The position numbers and the translations under genes are program-made. DNA of 37,470 bases from contig OODV01000363.1 in the NCBI GenBank assembly GCA_900299555.1, positions 1-37,470 on the forward strand, in the 5' to 3' direction. Positions 26,805-35,617 of the stretch are shown piece after piece. This DNA is from an uncultured Endozoicomonas sp. Lineage in GTDB: Bacteria > Pseudomonadota > Gammaproteobacteria > Pseudomonadales > Endozoicomonadaceae. The stretch's first letter is position 1, and every line of letters begins with the position of its first letter. The notes below the pieces were generated by a model. It made no database searches. It saw only the letters and a list, made by a program, of their open reading frames with translations, and was not told the DNA's origin.

Positions 26805-27579
26805 CGCTGAAATCTCCATGTGCAGATGCTGGTTGGGCCTGGGCTACAGTTTGCTGACGTTCACTGCGCATCATGTAATCGAGTACAGCGATACAGGTAC
26901 CGAGAATGGCGATAGCCAATACAGGAAGTTTCAGATATGTAACCAGTACGAAACCGATAAAGAAGTAAGCCGCCACTTCTTTTTTCAGCATGATCTTCAG
27001 CAGCATTGCAAAACCGATAGCAGGCATCATACGACCAGCAGCAGACAGTCCAGCGAGTACTTCTTCTGGCAGCAGTGCAACGATGGCAGCAGCGGTCTCA
27101 GCACCGAAGTAAACGGGCAGGAATGCAACTACCGCATAAATCAGAGCACGAACGCCAAGACCGAGGTACAACATGTTATCAATACCACGGGTATCGCAGC
27201 GCTTGGCGTACTCATCACACTTATGCATAACCGGTGCGAAAGCGGTAAACAGGAGTACAACCAGGCTCTGCATCGCTACAGCGAATGGCATGGCGATACC
27301 GATACCCACTTCAGGGTTTTCACCGGTCAGGATGACAAAAACGGTACCAATGATTGCACCGATACAGACATCGGGTGGCTGCGCACCAGCGTTTGGTACC
27401 AGACCCAGCCAGGCCAGTTCCATTGCAGCACCGGCCATCAGACCAGTCTGAAGGTCACCCATGATCAAACCGACAACCGTACCGGTGATCAGCGGGCGGT
27501 GGATATTCAAAGCGACATCGTACTTATCGATGCCGCACAGCGCCGCCCAGAGGGCGACGAGCAGTGCTTCCATTAACAT
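26794..27579 (-). CDS. agaW: PTS system EIIC membrane component, mannose family (AgaW)
   Basis: EIIC is the other integral part of the permease. The 261 residues are mostly transmembrane helices with family-typical NIHRPLITGTVVGLIMGDLQTGLMAGAAMELAWLG near residues 26-60 and an IPMPFAVAMQ-like segment (IGIAMPFAVAMQ). The polar C-terminal tail (about 25 residues) is unremarkable. It begins 2 bases after the EIIB stop and overlaps EIID. The substrate is inferred as GalNAc, or an unsaturated GalNAc disaccharide, from agaA, agaS and the cytoplasmic GH105. Confidence 0.93.
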   Translation of the reverse strand: MLMEALLVALWAALCGIDKYDVALNIHRPLITGTVVGLIMGDLQTGLMAGAAMELAWLGLVPNAGAQPPDVCIGAIIGTVFVILTGENPEVGIGIAMPFAVAMQSLVVLLFTAFAPVMHKCDEYAKRCDTRGIDNMLYLGLGVRALIYAVVAFLPVYFGAETAAAIVALLPEEVLAGLSAAGRMMPAIGFAMLLKIMLKKEVAAYFFIGFVLVTYLKLPVLAIAILGTCIAVLDYMMRSERQQTVAQAQPASAHGDFSDGI

Positions 27580-27581
27580 GC

Positions 27582-28070
27582 TTAGGCCTCTTTAACAGCG
27601 CTCATGATTTCGATTTTTTCTTCTTCCGGCATACGCTGGATGGTGCATACCACACCCAGTTCAGTCAGTTCACGGAAGGTATCGATATCGTTCTGATTCA
27701 CAGATACGGTTTTATGGATCTGCTTTTTGCCTTCACTGAAGTGCATGTTGCCCACATTCACTTCCTTGATAGGCACCCCACCCTTAACCATGCGCAGCAC
27801 GTCCTGAGGGTTTTCAACTACCATGACGATTTTCTGAGCAGGGCTTGCCTTGTGAATAACGTCAATCGTCTTCTGAATGGAGAAATAGCGGGTTGCCATT
27901 CCCGGAGGTGCAGCCATATCCATCAGGTTCTGACGAACCGGGTCTTCAGATGCAGCGTCATTTGCTACCAGAATCAGGTTACCACCGGCGTGATGGCTCC
28001 AGGTGATAGCGATCTGTCCATGCAGCATGCGGTTATCAATACGAACCAGCGCAATGTTGGGTGTGTTCAT
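27582..28070 (-). CDS. agaV: PTS system EIIB component, mannose family (AgaV)
   Basis: EIIB transfers phosphate to the sugar during import. The 162-residue protein carries the phosphohistidine motif RIDNRMLHGQI with His17, and a C-terminal FRELTELGVVCTIQRMPEEE as in AgaV/AgaB. It is 33 bases downstream of agaS and 2 bases upstream of the EIIC gene. All four PTS parts (B, C, D, A) are therefore present in order in one transcript. Confidence 0.94.
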   Translation of the reverse strand: MNTPNIALVRIDNRMLHGQIAITWSHHAGGNLILVANDAASEDPVRQNLMDMAAPPGMATRYFSIQKTIDVIHKASPAQKIVMVVENPQDVLRMVKGGVPIKEVNVGNMHFSEGKKQIHKTVSVNQNDIDTFRELTELGVVCTIQRMPEEEKIEIMSAVKEA

Positions 28071-28103
28071 ATACCGTACTCCTGAAAGTATCTAACCAAT
28101 CGG

Positions 28104-29270
28104 TCACTGTTTGTTATAAGGGTGAATAATGACGCCCTGGACGACCCTGTTTACTTCACCTGTTGGACAGGGGTTATCCGGTGTTATTTGCAATTGTACG
28201 GATTTGAAGAATGCAAAAACTTGAGCTAGAGCAATGAAAGGAAACGAAAGCCAAACATTTTCAGTTTCAAGTGTTTGCCCCAGGGTCATTACATTACCCT
28301 TTCGAACATCATCGTCACACTCATCGGAGATGGCCAGAATGTGTGCAGCCTTACCGTCACGGCGTAACTCAGCCAGCAGATCAAGGTCGTACTGTCGTGT
28401 ATAAGAGTCGTTAGACATGAATTCGATAATGACGGTCTTGTCATTAACGATGGACTTTGGTCCGTGACGGAAGCCCAGCGGGGAATCAAATACAGAAACA
28501 ACCTTACCAGCGGTCAACTCCAGGAACTTCAGAGAGGCTTCCTGCGCCAGACCCTTCAGGCTTGCGCTACCCAGAAACACCAGTCTTTCAAAGTCTTGCT
28601 CAGCAAGCGCTTTCAGTTCACCGATTTTATCTTCCAACAGCTGCTCAGTGACCTGGCTCAGTTTTTCAACCAGTTCTGCAGTACCCTGCTCACGATCAAA
28701 GATACACAGTGCACTCAGCATCATGCTGGTGTAGCTGCTGGTCATCGCAAAGCCTCTGTCGTTAGTACCTTCTGGCATTAACAGGCAGAACATGTTCTTG
28801 CGAGACTGACTGGCCAGAGCCAGATCACCTTCCGGGTTACAGGTCAGTAGCAGGTGATAACACTCATCCAGCAGTTGGTCAGCCAGCTCAACAGCAGCAA
28901 CACTTTCTGGACTCCGGCCGGAACGGGCAATCGATATCACCAGTGTTGGTACCTGTTCAGCAAAGCACTCTGCAGGTGATGCAACGATATCCGTGGTGCT
29001 GACTGCTTCAAAACGACGACCAGTCACACGAGCCAGATGAGGTGCAACCACCTGACCAGCGAAAGCTGAAGTACCAGCACCTGAAAGAACAACCCGCAGA
29101 TTTTCTTTTGCCAGCAGCGGTGCAAGAAATGCATCCAGTTCTGGACGACAAGCTTCGATATTGGCGTGAGCTTCACGCCATACCCTTGGCTGTTGGCTGA
29201 TTTCAACGGCTGTTTGCTCGCCTCCGATATCACGAAGAAAGCTTTCGTCCATACCCAGATAAGTACTCAT
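28104..29270 (-). CDS. agaS: D-galactosamine-6-phosphate deaminase/isomerase AgaS
   Basis: AgaS converts galactosamine-6-phosphate to tagatose-6-phosphate and ammonia. Two SIS (sugar isomerase) domains are evident: the first includes VVLSGAGTSAFAGQ and VISIARSGRSPESVA, the second GSASLKGLAQEASLKFLELTAG and SPLGFRHGPKSIV. Length (about 388) fits AgaS. The frame opens at a TTG (29282) with no useful Shine-Dalgarno; ATG 29270 is preferred. The unusually long 186-base gap from kbaZ suggests a regulatory or processing point inside the operon. Confidence 0.94.
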   Translation of the reverse strand: MSTYLGMDESFLRDIGGEQTAVEISQQPRVWREAHANIEACRPELDAFLAPLLAKENLRVVLSGAGTSAFAGQVVAPHLARVTGRRFEAVSTTDIVASPAECFAEQVPTLVISIARSGRSPESVAAVELADQLLDECYHLLLTCNPEGDLALASQSRKNMFCLLMPEGTNDRGFAMTSSYTSMMLSALCIFDREQGTAELVEKLSQVTEQLLEDKIGELKALAEQDFERLVFLGSASLKGLAQEASLKFLELTAGKVVSVFDSPLGFRHGPKSIVNDKTVIIEFMSNDSYTRQYDLDLLAELRRDGKAAHILAISDECDDDVRKGNVMTLGQTLETENVWLSFPFIALAQVFAFFKSVQLQITPDNPCPTGEVNRVVQGVIIHPYNKQ

Positions 29271-29282
29271 GTTTCTACTCAA

Positions 29283-29467
29283 CTCTTTATTCAGCTTTTA
29301 ACTTGGCCCTTCTTACAACTCTGAGAGTCGGGAAGGGTCTATGATTCGCGATTCAAAACCGTTTCAGGTTTTGCCTGACTTTTTTTGGACAAAAGAGTCC
29401 CGTCCAACAAAACCAGATTTCTTTTTTGCCAGTGGTTTAAAACGATCGATTTTCAGTGAATCTGCTA
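29283..29467 (-). promoter_or_regulatory. Intergenic leader between kbaZ and agaS, with hairpins
   Basis: This is the longest gap inside the aga operon after the agaR-kbaZ junction. It contains CCCTTC/GAAGGG arms (around 29308-29334) and a GGAC/GTCC hairpin near 29391-29404 next to a run of seven A/T bases. An internal promoter or partial terminator is possible. No open reading frame is present, and nothing more specific is recognised. Confidence 0.3.
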
Positions 29468-30739
29468 TTAGCAGGCTCTGGCGTAATCTTCCGTTACCTG
29501 CATAACACGGTGATGAACCAGGGAGCGTGCATTACCCTTTATGTCACCACGACGGATAGCCCAGTACTGATCTGGCAGATACTGACTGACCAGAGGCATT
29601 GGAATCACCCGGTTCTGCAGGTTTTCCAACAAGGCGGTTAATGCCTTGTCAGCTTTTTCACTATTCCAGTAGTAACGGATACGATCACTGTAGCTATAGG
29701 TGCGAGAAAAACGACGGTCGTCGTCATTACCAGCATAATACTTTTCCCAGTTACCGGGATTCGCCATCATTTCCTCTTCCATGGCCTCACGGATATTGGA
29801 ACGATCAGCAGCAGGCACCAGGGCATCTTCTATATGAGCTAGAGCATAGAGCGCTTCACGCATGGCGAAAGTCAGCTGCGGACCCACTTTCAGAATCGCA
29901 AAATGATCACGTACCAGGGCTTTATAAGCATCCGGTGTTTGATAATCGGTAGAATGGGCTTCGAAAACGATATTTGGGTCATTCTCAATAAACCGGCTCA
30001 GCTCAACAGCCTTTTCCGGTTGATAATCAATGACGGAGGTATGATCAAATTCAACACCAGGCTGAACCACCAAACCAACAACGCGTTGCCAGGCATCCTG
30101 AAGACCTGACTCTTCAAATACACGTCGATGACAGTCCAGTGTATAACCGGCTCTTTCAGGCGTAGTAATGTGAATACCCGAAATCTCTTCGGACTCACCA
30201 CCAGGAACAGGAACTTCAGTTCCGATAACATAAACAATATTGGATTGCCCAAAGCATTCAATCGCAGTCGCTTCAGCAACATTGCAAAGGTCAGCAGCGC
30301 GCGCAGCAACGATTTCATCATTAAGCACTGAAGGGTCGCCCTGACAGCTCATACTGGCGTCAAGGTGAATTTTGGTAAATCCGGCAGCTACATACGCTTT
30401 AATCAGCTCGCGGGATTTTTCCATCGCCACTTCTACTGGCTCATTCTGCCAGCAGTTTGGACCCAGGTGGTCACCACCCAGCCAGATACTTTCTACCGGA
30501 AACTCGAGTTCACCGGCAATGGCATAAACATATTCACGAAAAGCAACCGGATCCATTCCAGTATAACCACCAAACTGATTAACCTGGTTTGAGGTTGCCT
30601 CGATTAAAACGCCAGAGCCGTCTTTTTTTGCCTGCAAAATAGCGGCTTCAAGAACCAGCCTGTTAGCGGAGCAAATGGAATAGATTCCACAAGTTGCTCC
30701 CTGCTTATGACGCCTGATGATCTCAATTAAACTGCTCAC
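29468..30739 (-). CDS. kbaZ: Tagatose-1,6-bisphosphate aldolase accessory subunit KbaZ/AgaZ
   Basis: KbaZ is the non-catalytic partner needed for full activity and stability of KbaY. The 423 residues match the KbaZ/GatZ family, with CGIYSICSANRLVLEAAI at the N-terminus, LIEATSNQVNQFGGYTGM, IWLGGDHLGPNCW and KIHLDASMSC. The start is GTG at 30739, backed by AAGGTG six bases upstream. It lies 106 bases downstream of agaR. The aldolase subunits are thus at opposite ends of the operon, as in the E. coli aga cluster. Confidence 0.95.
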   Translation of the reverse strand: MSSLIEIIRRHKQGATCGIYSICSANRLVLEAAILQAKKDGSGVLIEATSNQVNQFGGYTGMDPVAFREYVYAIAGELEFPVESIWLGGDHLGPNCWQNEPVEVAMEKSRELIKAYVAAGFTKIHLDASMSCQGDPSVLNDEIVAARAADLCNVAEATAIECFGQSNIVYVIGTEVPVPGGESEEISGIHITTPERAGYTLDCHRRVFEESGLQDAWQRVVGLVVQPGVEFDHTSVIDYQPEKAVELSRFIENDPNIVFEAHSTDYQTPDAYKALVRDHFAILKVGPQLTFAMREALYALAHIEDALVPAADRSNIREAMEEEMMANPGNWEKYYAGNDDDRRFSRTYSYSDRIRYYWNSEKADKALTALLENLQNRVIPMPLVSQYLPDQYWAIRRGDIKGNARSLVHHRVMQVTEDYARAC

Positions 30740-30845
30740 AGCAACACCTTATGTACTGCTGCAGTGCCCGGTCGAACTGTAGAGGAGAGTTACCGCCCTG
30801 TTAATCGATTCTCAGCGAACTCACTTTCAAATCCCAGAGAACCCA

Positions 30846-31613
30846 TCAACTGTCAGCAATAATCACCCTGACTCCCTGACGCTGCAAACCTGCCAGATAA
30901 TCCGCTGGTATACCTTTATCGGTCACCAGAGTGTGGAAAGCACCAAAAGAGCGGATAAAGTGATAACCCTTACGACCGAATTTACTGGAATCTGCCAGAA
31001 GGATGATCTCACTGGAGATATCACACATCACACGATTCAAGGTCGCTTCACGATCGAAATGAGTCGTCAGGCCAGCGACAAGATCAAATCCGTCGACACC
31101 CAGGAACAACTTATCAAAGCGGTATTGCCGAAGAGCATCTTCCGCCTGGGATCCAAAAAATGAATGGGATTTTGAACGCAGGGTTCCACCCGTCATCATG
31201 ATTTCGATCCCGGAAGCCTTGACCAGTTCGCTGGCTACGTTAAGCCCGTTGGTCATCACCACCAGATTTTTGTTGCTTACCAGATGTTTGGCTAACTGCT
31301 GCGTGGTGGTTCCGGAGTCCAGAATAATTGACTCACCGTCATTCACCAGTTGCGCAGCAGCAGCACCAATCGCTTCTTTTTGAGTAGTATTAACAGTACC
31401 TTTATCATCAAAAGGCATCTCTTTCACTACATCATCCAAAGCCATCGCACCGCCATGAGAGCGCAGCAGAAGACCTTTATTATCAAGGTAGTTCAGGTCA
31501 TTTCGAATCGTGACACTGGATACCTTGAAGTGATCTGCCAACTCTTCAACCCGAGCCAGACCTTTGTCACGCACCAGGCGAACAATCGCTTCACGCCGCT
31601 CAACAGTACTCAT
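30846..31613 (-). CDS. agaR: DeoR-family transcriptional repressor AgaR
   Basis: The first 57 residues form the DeoR-type winged helix-turn-helix (VERREAIVRLVRDKG... VSSVTIRNDLNYLDNKGLLLRSHGGA). The rest is the sugar-phosphate sensor domain with DSGTTTQQLA and the MTNGLNVASEL region. AgaR in E. coli represses aga genes, with GalNAc-6-P or GalN-6-P as probable inducers. Here it heads the aga operon and is divergent from kdgK. The ATG has AGAGG five to six bases upstream. CTTTC words crowd its promoter, consistent with autoregulation. Confidence 0.93.
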   Translation of the reverse strand: MSTVERREAIVRLVRDKGLARVEELADHFKVSSVTIRNDLNYLDNKGLLLRSHGGAMALDDVVKEMPFDDKGTVNTTQKEAIGAAAAQLVNDGESIILDSGTTTQQLAKHLVSNKNLVVMTNGLNVASELVKASGIEIMMTGGTLRSKSHSFFGSQAEDALRQYRFDKLFLGVDGFDLVAGLTTHFDREATLNRVMCDISSEIILLADSSKFGRKGYHFIRSFGAFHTLVTDKGIPADYLAGLQRQGVRVIIADS

Positions 31614-31842
31614 TTACACCTCTCTTTCAACTGCGCTTTCACACAGTTGCCGCAAACATACATTCTTTTCACTTGCCTTTCAATTTTTTGTTTCAAATTT
31701 TCGATTATTAGCAATAGTGCTTTCGAAATACTGAAAAACTGCTTTTTTACACGAATATATTTTCATTAAAAATGATTGAGATCATAAAAACGAAAACTAT
31801 TTTGTGAGAGCATCATCTAAACACGAAGGAATTTGAAAGACT
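31614..31842. promoter_or_regulatory. agaR: Divergent agaR/kdgK control region with clustered CTTTC words
   Basis: This AT-rich region serves the minus-strand aga operon and the plus-strand kdgK operon. It holds at least six (C)TTTC words on the plus strand: CTTTC at 31623, 31635 and 31677, TTTC around 31667 and 31691, and GCTTTCGAAA near 31721. It also has TTTCGTTTT on the minus strand at 31787-31795. Spacings of about 11-13 bp put several on one face of the helix. This is the expected kind of site for AgaR. Exact -10/-35 elements were not assigned. Confidence 0.55.
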
Positions 31843-32817
31843 ATGACGCTCATCATGAAAACAGACACAAAGCCGGCTTCGATAGCATGCATTGGTGAAT
31901 GCATGGTTGAGCTTACTCAGACAGGCGCTTTGGAACACAGCAGCGAAAGCGAAAGGTTTCTGAAAGTAAACTTCGCTGGCGACACACTCAATACCACTGT
32001 CTATATGACAAGATTACTGAATGCATCGAACATAACCATTCAATATGTTACTGCTTTAGGAGAAGACACCTTTAGTCATCAAATGCTGACTGCGTGGCAA
32101 AATGAAGGTATTGATACCCGTCATGTCTCTCGCCTGGCTGGTAAATTACCCGGTCTTTATTCTGTCAATGTTGACTCAACCGGCGAAAGAAGCTTCCACT
32201 ACTGGCGTTCTGAATCTGCTGCCCGTTCACTGTTTTCAGATGCTCTCACTGATGAGCAAATGGAAAGCATAGCCTCTGAAAACAGCCTGATCTTCTTATC
32301 CGGAATTACGGTTGCGATTTTACCTTACGAATCTCGAAAGCGGCTAGTTAATTTACTGGAAAAAGCGAAACACAATGGCGCAAAAGTTGCTTTCGATACC
32401 AACCATCGACCAGCTCTATGGAGAGATTCTGATGATGCCCGCCACTGGTATCAGTGCATCCTGGGGCTGACGGATATTGCCCTGCTGACCTTTGAAGATG
32501 AGCAGCTGCTTTTTAATGACCAGTCAGTAGAAGACACTCTGCAGCGCCTTCAACATATTCCTGAACTGATTATTAAAAGAGGTTCAGCACCCTGCATCGT
32601 AAAGTCAGGTGATGATATTCAAAGCGTTATTGCCCAGAAAGTCAGTACTCCGGTTGATACTACCGGTGCTGGTGACTCCTTTAATGGGGCTTACCTGAGC
32701 AGCCGTATTCTGGGTTCCAGTCCGGTAGAAGCCTGCCAGGCAGGCCACCGTCTGGCCGCTGAAGTCATTATGCATCGGGGTGGTGTGATTCCAAAAGAGG
32801 CGATGCCTGCTCTGTAA
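31843..32817 (+). CDS. kdgK: 2-keto-3-deoxygluconate kinase KdgK (PfkB family)
   Basis: KdgK phosphorylates KDG to KDPG, linking KduI/KduD to Eda. The 324-residue ribokinase-type protein shows IGECMVELTQ at the start, the Gly-rich substrate region FAGDTLNTTVYMTRL, the YYWR-like sugar-binding segment SFHYWRSESAAR, and the catalytic motif DTTGAGDSFNGAYL with base Asp278. It lies divergent from agaR and first in a plus-strand run with eda, a sulfatase, HPr and EI. The ATG at 31843 has GAAGGA 12 bases upstream; an in-frame ATG at 31855 is an alternative. Confidence 0.95.
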   Translation: MTLIMKTDTKPASIACIGECMVELTQTGALEHSSESERFLKVNFAGDTLNTTVYMTRLLNASNITIQYVTALGEDTFSHQMLTAWQNEGIDTRHVSRLAGKLPGLYSVNVDSTGERSFHYWRSESAARSLFSDALTDEQMESIASENSLIFLSGITVAILPYESRKRLVNLLEKAKHNGAKVAFDTNHRPALWRDSDDARHWYQCILGLTDIALLTFEDEQLLFNDQSVEDTLQRLQHIPELIIKRGSAPCIVKSGDDIQSVIAQKVSTPVDTTGAGDSFNGAYLSSRILGSSPVEACQAGHRLAAEVIMHRGGVIPKEAMPAL

Positions 32818-32862
32818 GCATCTGCGAACGAATCCGTCATCTATATAAAGGTATTGTCGTTT

Positions 32863-33495
32863 ATGAACAGCGAACTTATTTTAAATCGAGCTTATCCTGT
32901 TTTACCGGTTATTGTGATTGAAGAGTTGAGCCAGGCAGTACCTCTGGCACAAGCACTCAGCGCCGGAGGCATTCATGTATTTGAGGTTACGCTGAGAACA
33001 GCGTGCGCCCTTGAAGCCATTCAGGAAATCAAAGCGGCAATGCCTGACTGCATCACCGGTGCAGGTACAGTAACGTCTCCTGATCAAATTGACGCCGTTT
33101 TAAAAGCTGGCGCCGACTTCGCCGTTTCACCTGGTGCAACACCCGCTTTATTGAAAGAATCCAACAAACAGAATCTTTCACTTATTCCCGGCGTATCCAC
33201 CCCATCGGACGTTATTCAGGCAATAGAGCATGGCTATAACCTCTTGAAACTGTTTCCTGCAGAACAGTCTGTTGGCGTCAGCATGCTCAAGGCACTGGCC
33301 GGCCCATTCCCGGACATTCGCTTCTGCCCTACCGGCGGCATCGGACTGCACAATGCAAAAGATTATCTTTCACTTAGCAATGTAGTAGCCATCGGTGGCT
33401 CCTGGGTATGCCCAGGCAATCTGGTAAAAGAAGGACGCTGGGATGAAATCACCCAGCTGGCAGGTGAAGCAGTAGACGCTCTTAAAAAAACATAA
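32863..33495 (+). CDS. eda: KDPG aldolase Eda
   Basis: Eda cleaves 2-keto-3-deoxy-6-phosphogluconate to pyruvate and glyceraldehyde-3-phosphate. The 210-residue class I aldolase carries Glu41 and Arg45 in FEVTLRT, GAGTV at 66-70, and the Schiff-base Lys129 in NLLKLFPAE, followed by CPTGGIG. The frame opens with a TTG at 32854, but ATG 32863 is better placed behind AAAGG. It is 45 bases downstream of kdgK. The gene completes the uronate branch. Confidence 0.95.
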   Translation: MNSELILNRAYPVLPVIVIEELSQAVPLAQALSAGGIHVFEVTLRTACALEAIQEIKAAMPDCITGAGTVTSPDQIDAVLKAGADFAVSPGATPALLKESNKQNLSLIPGVSTPSDVIQAIEHGYNLLKLFPAEQSVGVSMLKALAGPFPDIRFCPTGGIGLHNAKDYLSLSNVVAIGGSWVCPGNLVKEGRWDEITQLAGEAVDALKKT

Positions 33496-33516
33496 AGCGA
33501 AAGGCATACTTTAAAA

Positions 33517-35154
33517 ATGAAACGCAGAAGTTTTTTAAAGACCCTTGGTATAACCGGCGCTTCAGCCATGCTTCCTCTGACACTGGGTGGTTGTACCAGT
33601 GCCGCACAACGAGTGAATCAACTCCTGGGCGACAAGGAAAATCCGCCCAATATTATTCTGATGATTACGGATGATCAGGGTTTTGGGCAGTTTGATTTTC
33701 TGCCAGAAAGCTATAACAAAACCGTTCTGGCTGAACGCTATGTCAGTGAGCGTTACGCTGTTGACCTGAATGCAGCGATTAATGCTTCCAGAAGCGCCAT
33801 GCCTACACTGAAAAAACTGGCTGTTGATGGTGTCCGCTTCAGTAACGCCCACGTGACTCATCCTGTTTGTGCAGCTTCACGCACCGGCATCATGACTTCA
33901 CGTTATCCACACCAGTTTGGCATCTATAACAATGATGATGTTAAGCCTGGTGTACCGCTGGAAGAGACCTTCCTGCCAGAAGTCTTCCAGAAAAATGGTT
34001 ACCGTACCGGTGCCATTGGTAAATGGCACCTGGCAAAAGTTCATAGAGAAAAAGTAGAAGACTCCACATCAAGAGACTATCACGATAATTCCATCATTTG
34101 GGCAGAAGACGGTTATCGCCCAACGGATCGTGGTTTTGATTATTTCTTTGGCTTCCACGCTTCAGGCGTGTCCAGCTACAACTCACCGACCTGGATGCGT
34201 AATGGTGAGCTTGCTGAATCCAAAGGGTATATGACGGATCAGATGACAGATGAAGCTCTGGCCTTTATCCGCAGCGTGAAAAAGGATCAGCCTTTCTTCC
34301 TTTATTATGCTCACGCTGCACCACATATTCCGCTGACTGCCCCGGCACCGGAAAAGTATCTGAGTCGCTTTAATACCGGTAATAGCGAAGTCGACAATTA
34401 CTATGCCTCTATTGCGGCAATTGACGACAGTATTCATTTGCTGATGAATGAGCTGGAAGCCTCCGGCCGTGCAGATAACACCATTTTCCTGTTCATGCCA
34501 GACAATGGCGGTGTTGCCGACTCACCAATGCCGCAGAATGGCTTGTTGACCGGTAACAAAGGTTCCCTCATGGATGGGGGTGTCCATATTCCTCTGGTTG
34601 CCTGGGGTAAATCACTGCCTAAAGGCATGATCTATGATGGCCTGGTATCCACCATGGACCTGATGCCAACCTTACTGGCAGCATCCGGGTTAAACCAACC
34701 GACATCACTGGATCTGGACGGAGTTAACCTGCTGCCACACCTAAGTGGCAAAAATCCTTCTGACCCTCATGATATGCTGTTCTGGGCAGGCCCCCGTGCC
34801 TTCCACTGGGGAGAGCCGAATGATGATTTCTGGAGTGATTACTTCGAATATGTCTCCGGACGTTCAGAATCTGATATCGAGCCAAGCAGCCCTTATCTGG
34901 AAAAGCACTCCACCGCCAGTTGGAGTGTGCGCAAAGGTAAATGGTCTCTGCACTGGTGGCAGAATGACAATCAGGTTCGGCTCTATAACCGTGCCGTTGA
35001 TCCTGCAGAAACCAATGATATTGCTGCCGAGCATCCAGCTCTCGTCAATGAAATGATGATGGGGATGAAGCGCTGGATTAAAGACAAACCTGAACCTGCT
35101 GTCTGGGGGCAGCAGTACTTCAGAGAACTGAAAAACAGCCTGTTACAGCCTTGA
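33517..35154 (+). CDS. Family S1 sulfatase, Tat-type lipoprotein, Cys-type active site
   Basis: This sulfatase should remove ester sulfate from GAG disaccharides. The formylglycine motif is CAASR (Cys118-Arg122), a C-x-A-x-R form suited to anSME. Other family sites are Asp52-Asp53 (metal) in ITDDQG, GKWHLAK, and HAAPHIPL. The N-terminus is striking: KRRSFLK (twin-arginine), a hydrophobic stretch, then the lipobox LGGC with Cys26. Together they predict Tat export and lipid anchoring. Tat export fits a protein that folds and is matured in the cytoplasm by anSME before transport. It is 21 bases after eda. Which sulfate (4-O, 6-O or 2-O) it removes cannot be read from the sequence. Confidence 0.93.
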   Translation: MKRRSFLKTLGITGASAMLPLTLGGCTSAAQRVNQLLGDKENPPNIILMITDDQGFGQFDFLPESYNKTVLAERYVSERYAVDLNAAINASRSAMPTLKKLAVDGVRFSNAHVTHPVCAASRTGIMTSRYPHQFGIYNNDDVKPGVPLEETFLPEVFQKNGYRTGAIGKWHLAKVHREKVEDSTSRDYHDNSIIWAEDGYRPTDRGFDYFFGFHASGVSSYNSPTWMRNGELAESKGYMTDQMTDEALAFIRSVKKDQPFFLYYAHAAPHIPLTAPAPEKYLSRFNTGNSEVDNYYASIAAIDDSIHLLMNELEASGRADNTIFLFMPDNGGVADSPMPQNGLLTGNKGSLMDGGVHIPLVAWGKSLPKGMIYDGLVSTMDLMPTLLAASGLNQPTSLDLDGVNLLPHLSGKNPSDPHDMLFWAGPRAFHWGEPNDDFWSDYFEYVSGRSESDIEPSSPYLEKHSTASWSVRKGKWSLHWWQNDNQVRLYNRAVDPAETNDIAAEHPALVNEMMMGMKRWIKDKPEPAVWGQQYFRELKNSLLQP

Positions 35155-35264
35155 GCGGGAAATGCCCCTAAAGGGCAGGCTAATTCGATCATTAAACCAT
35201 TACCAGGGCTCTTCTTTATTTTTGACCAAGAGAGCCCGGATATAAACTTTCAGGAAGTGAAACC
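35155..35264 (+). promoter_or_regulatory. Sulfatase-HPr gap with two hairpins
   Basis: TGCCC-CTAAA-GGGCA (35163-35177) sits 8 bases after the sulfatase stop. GGGCTCT (35206-35212) pairs with AGAGCCC (35231-35237). Neither has a clear U-tract. The ribosome-binding site AGGAAG (35252-35257) precedes the HPr ATG by 7 bases. A promoter for HPr-EI may lie here, but none is assigned. Confidence 0.4.
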
Positions 35265-35525
35265 ATGCAAACTGCACAAATTCAGGTTACCAATGAAAAT
35301 GGTCTGCACACTCGCCCAGGTGCGGTCTTTGTAAAAGCCTGCAAAGAGTTTTCCAGTACCATCACTGTAGAAAATAAAGGCCGTAAAGCTAACGCAAAAA
35401 GTCTGATGAAACTGATGTCTGCCGGTATCCTAAAAGACGACGTTATCACTCTGACGATTGAAGGTGATGATGAAGTAGCGGCTATGGAAAAACTGAAAGT
35501 CGTTATCGAAAATCTGGAAGGATAA
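35265..35525 (+). CDS. ptsH: HPr-family phosphocarrier protein
   Basis: HPr carries phosphate from enzyme I to EIIA proteins. The 86 residues include the active-site GLHTRPGA with His15, and Ser46 in AKSLMKLMSAG, the site that HPr kinase uses in some bacteria. Length and fold pattern are normal. Its place inside a GAG catabolic locus, next to EI and without crr (EIIA-Glc), is unusual. It is either a dedicated paralogue for the Aga PTS or the genome's main HPr; this window cannot decide. Confidence 0.93.
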   Translation: MQTAQIQVTNENGLHTRPGAVFVKACKEFSSTITVENKGRKANAKSLMKLMSAGILKDDVITLTIEGDDEVAAMEKLKVVIENLEG

Positions 35526-35535
35526 TTTATTTTTG

Positions 35536-35564
35536 AACCACAGAGGCTCTGTGCCTCTGTGGTT
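35536..35564 (+). terminator. Strong hairpin between HPr and enzyme I genes
   Basis: AACCACAGAGGC (35536-35547) pairs perfectly with GCCTCTGTGGTT (35553-35564) around a 5-base loop, 10 bases after the HPr stop. Only a weak pyrimidine tract follows (TCACTTCTCC), so partial termination or mRNA stabilisation, giving more HPr than EI, is likely. Confidence 0.6.
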
Positions 35565-35617
35565 TCACTTCTCCGCTTTAGATGATTTTTAATTCAGCAG
35601 GTTCAAGAGTTACTTCC

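Noticed and set aside
31843-32817. The PfkB kinase as the missing tagatose-6-phosphate kinase
   Set aside because: Its N-terminus, sugar-binding segment and adjacency to eda fit KDG kinase. Bifunctionality is kept only as a question.
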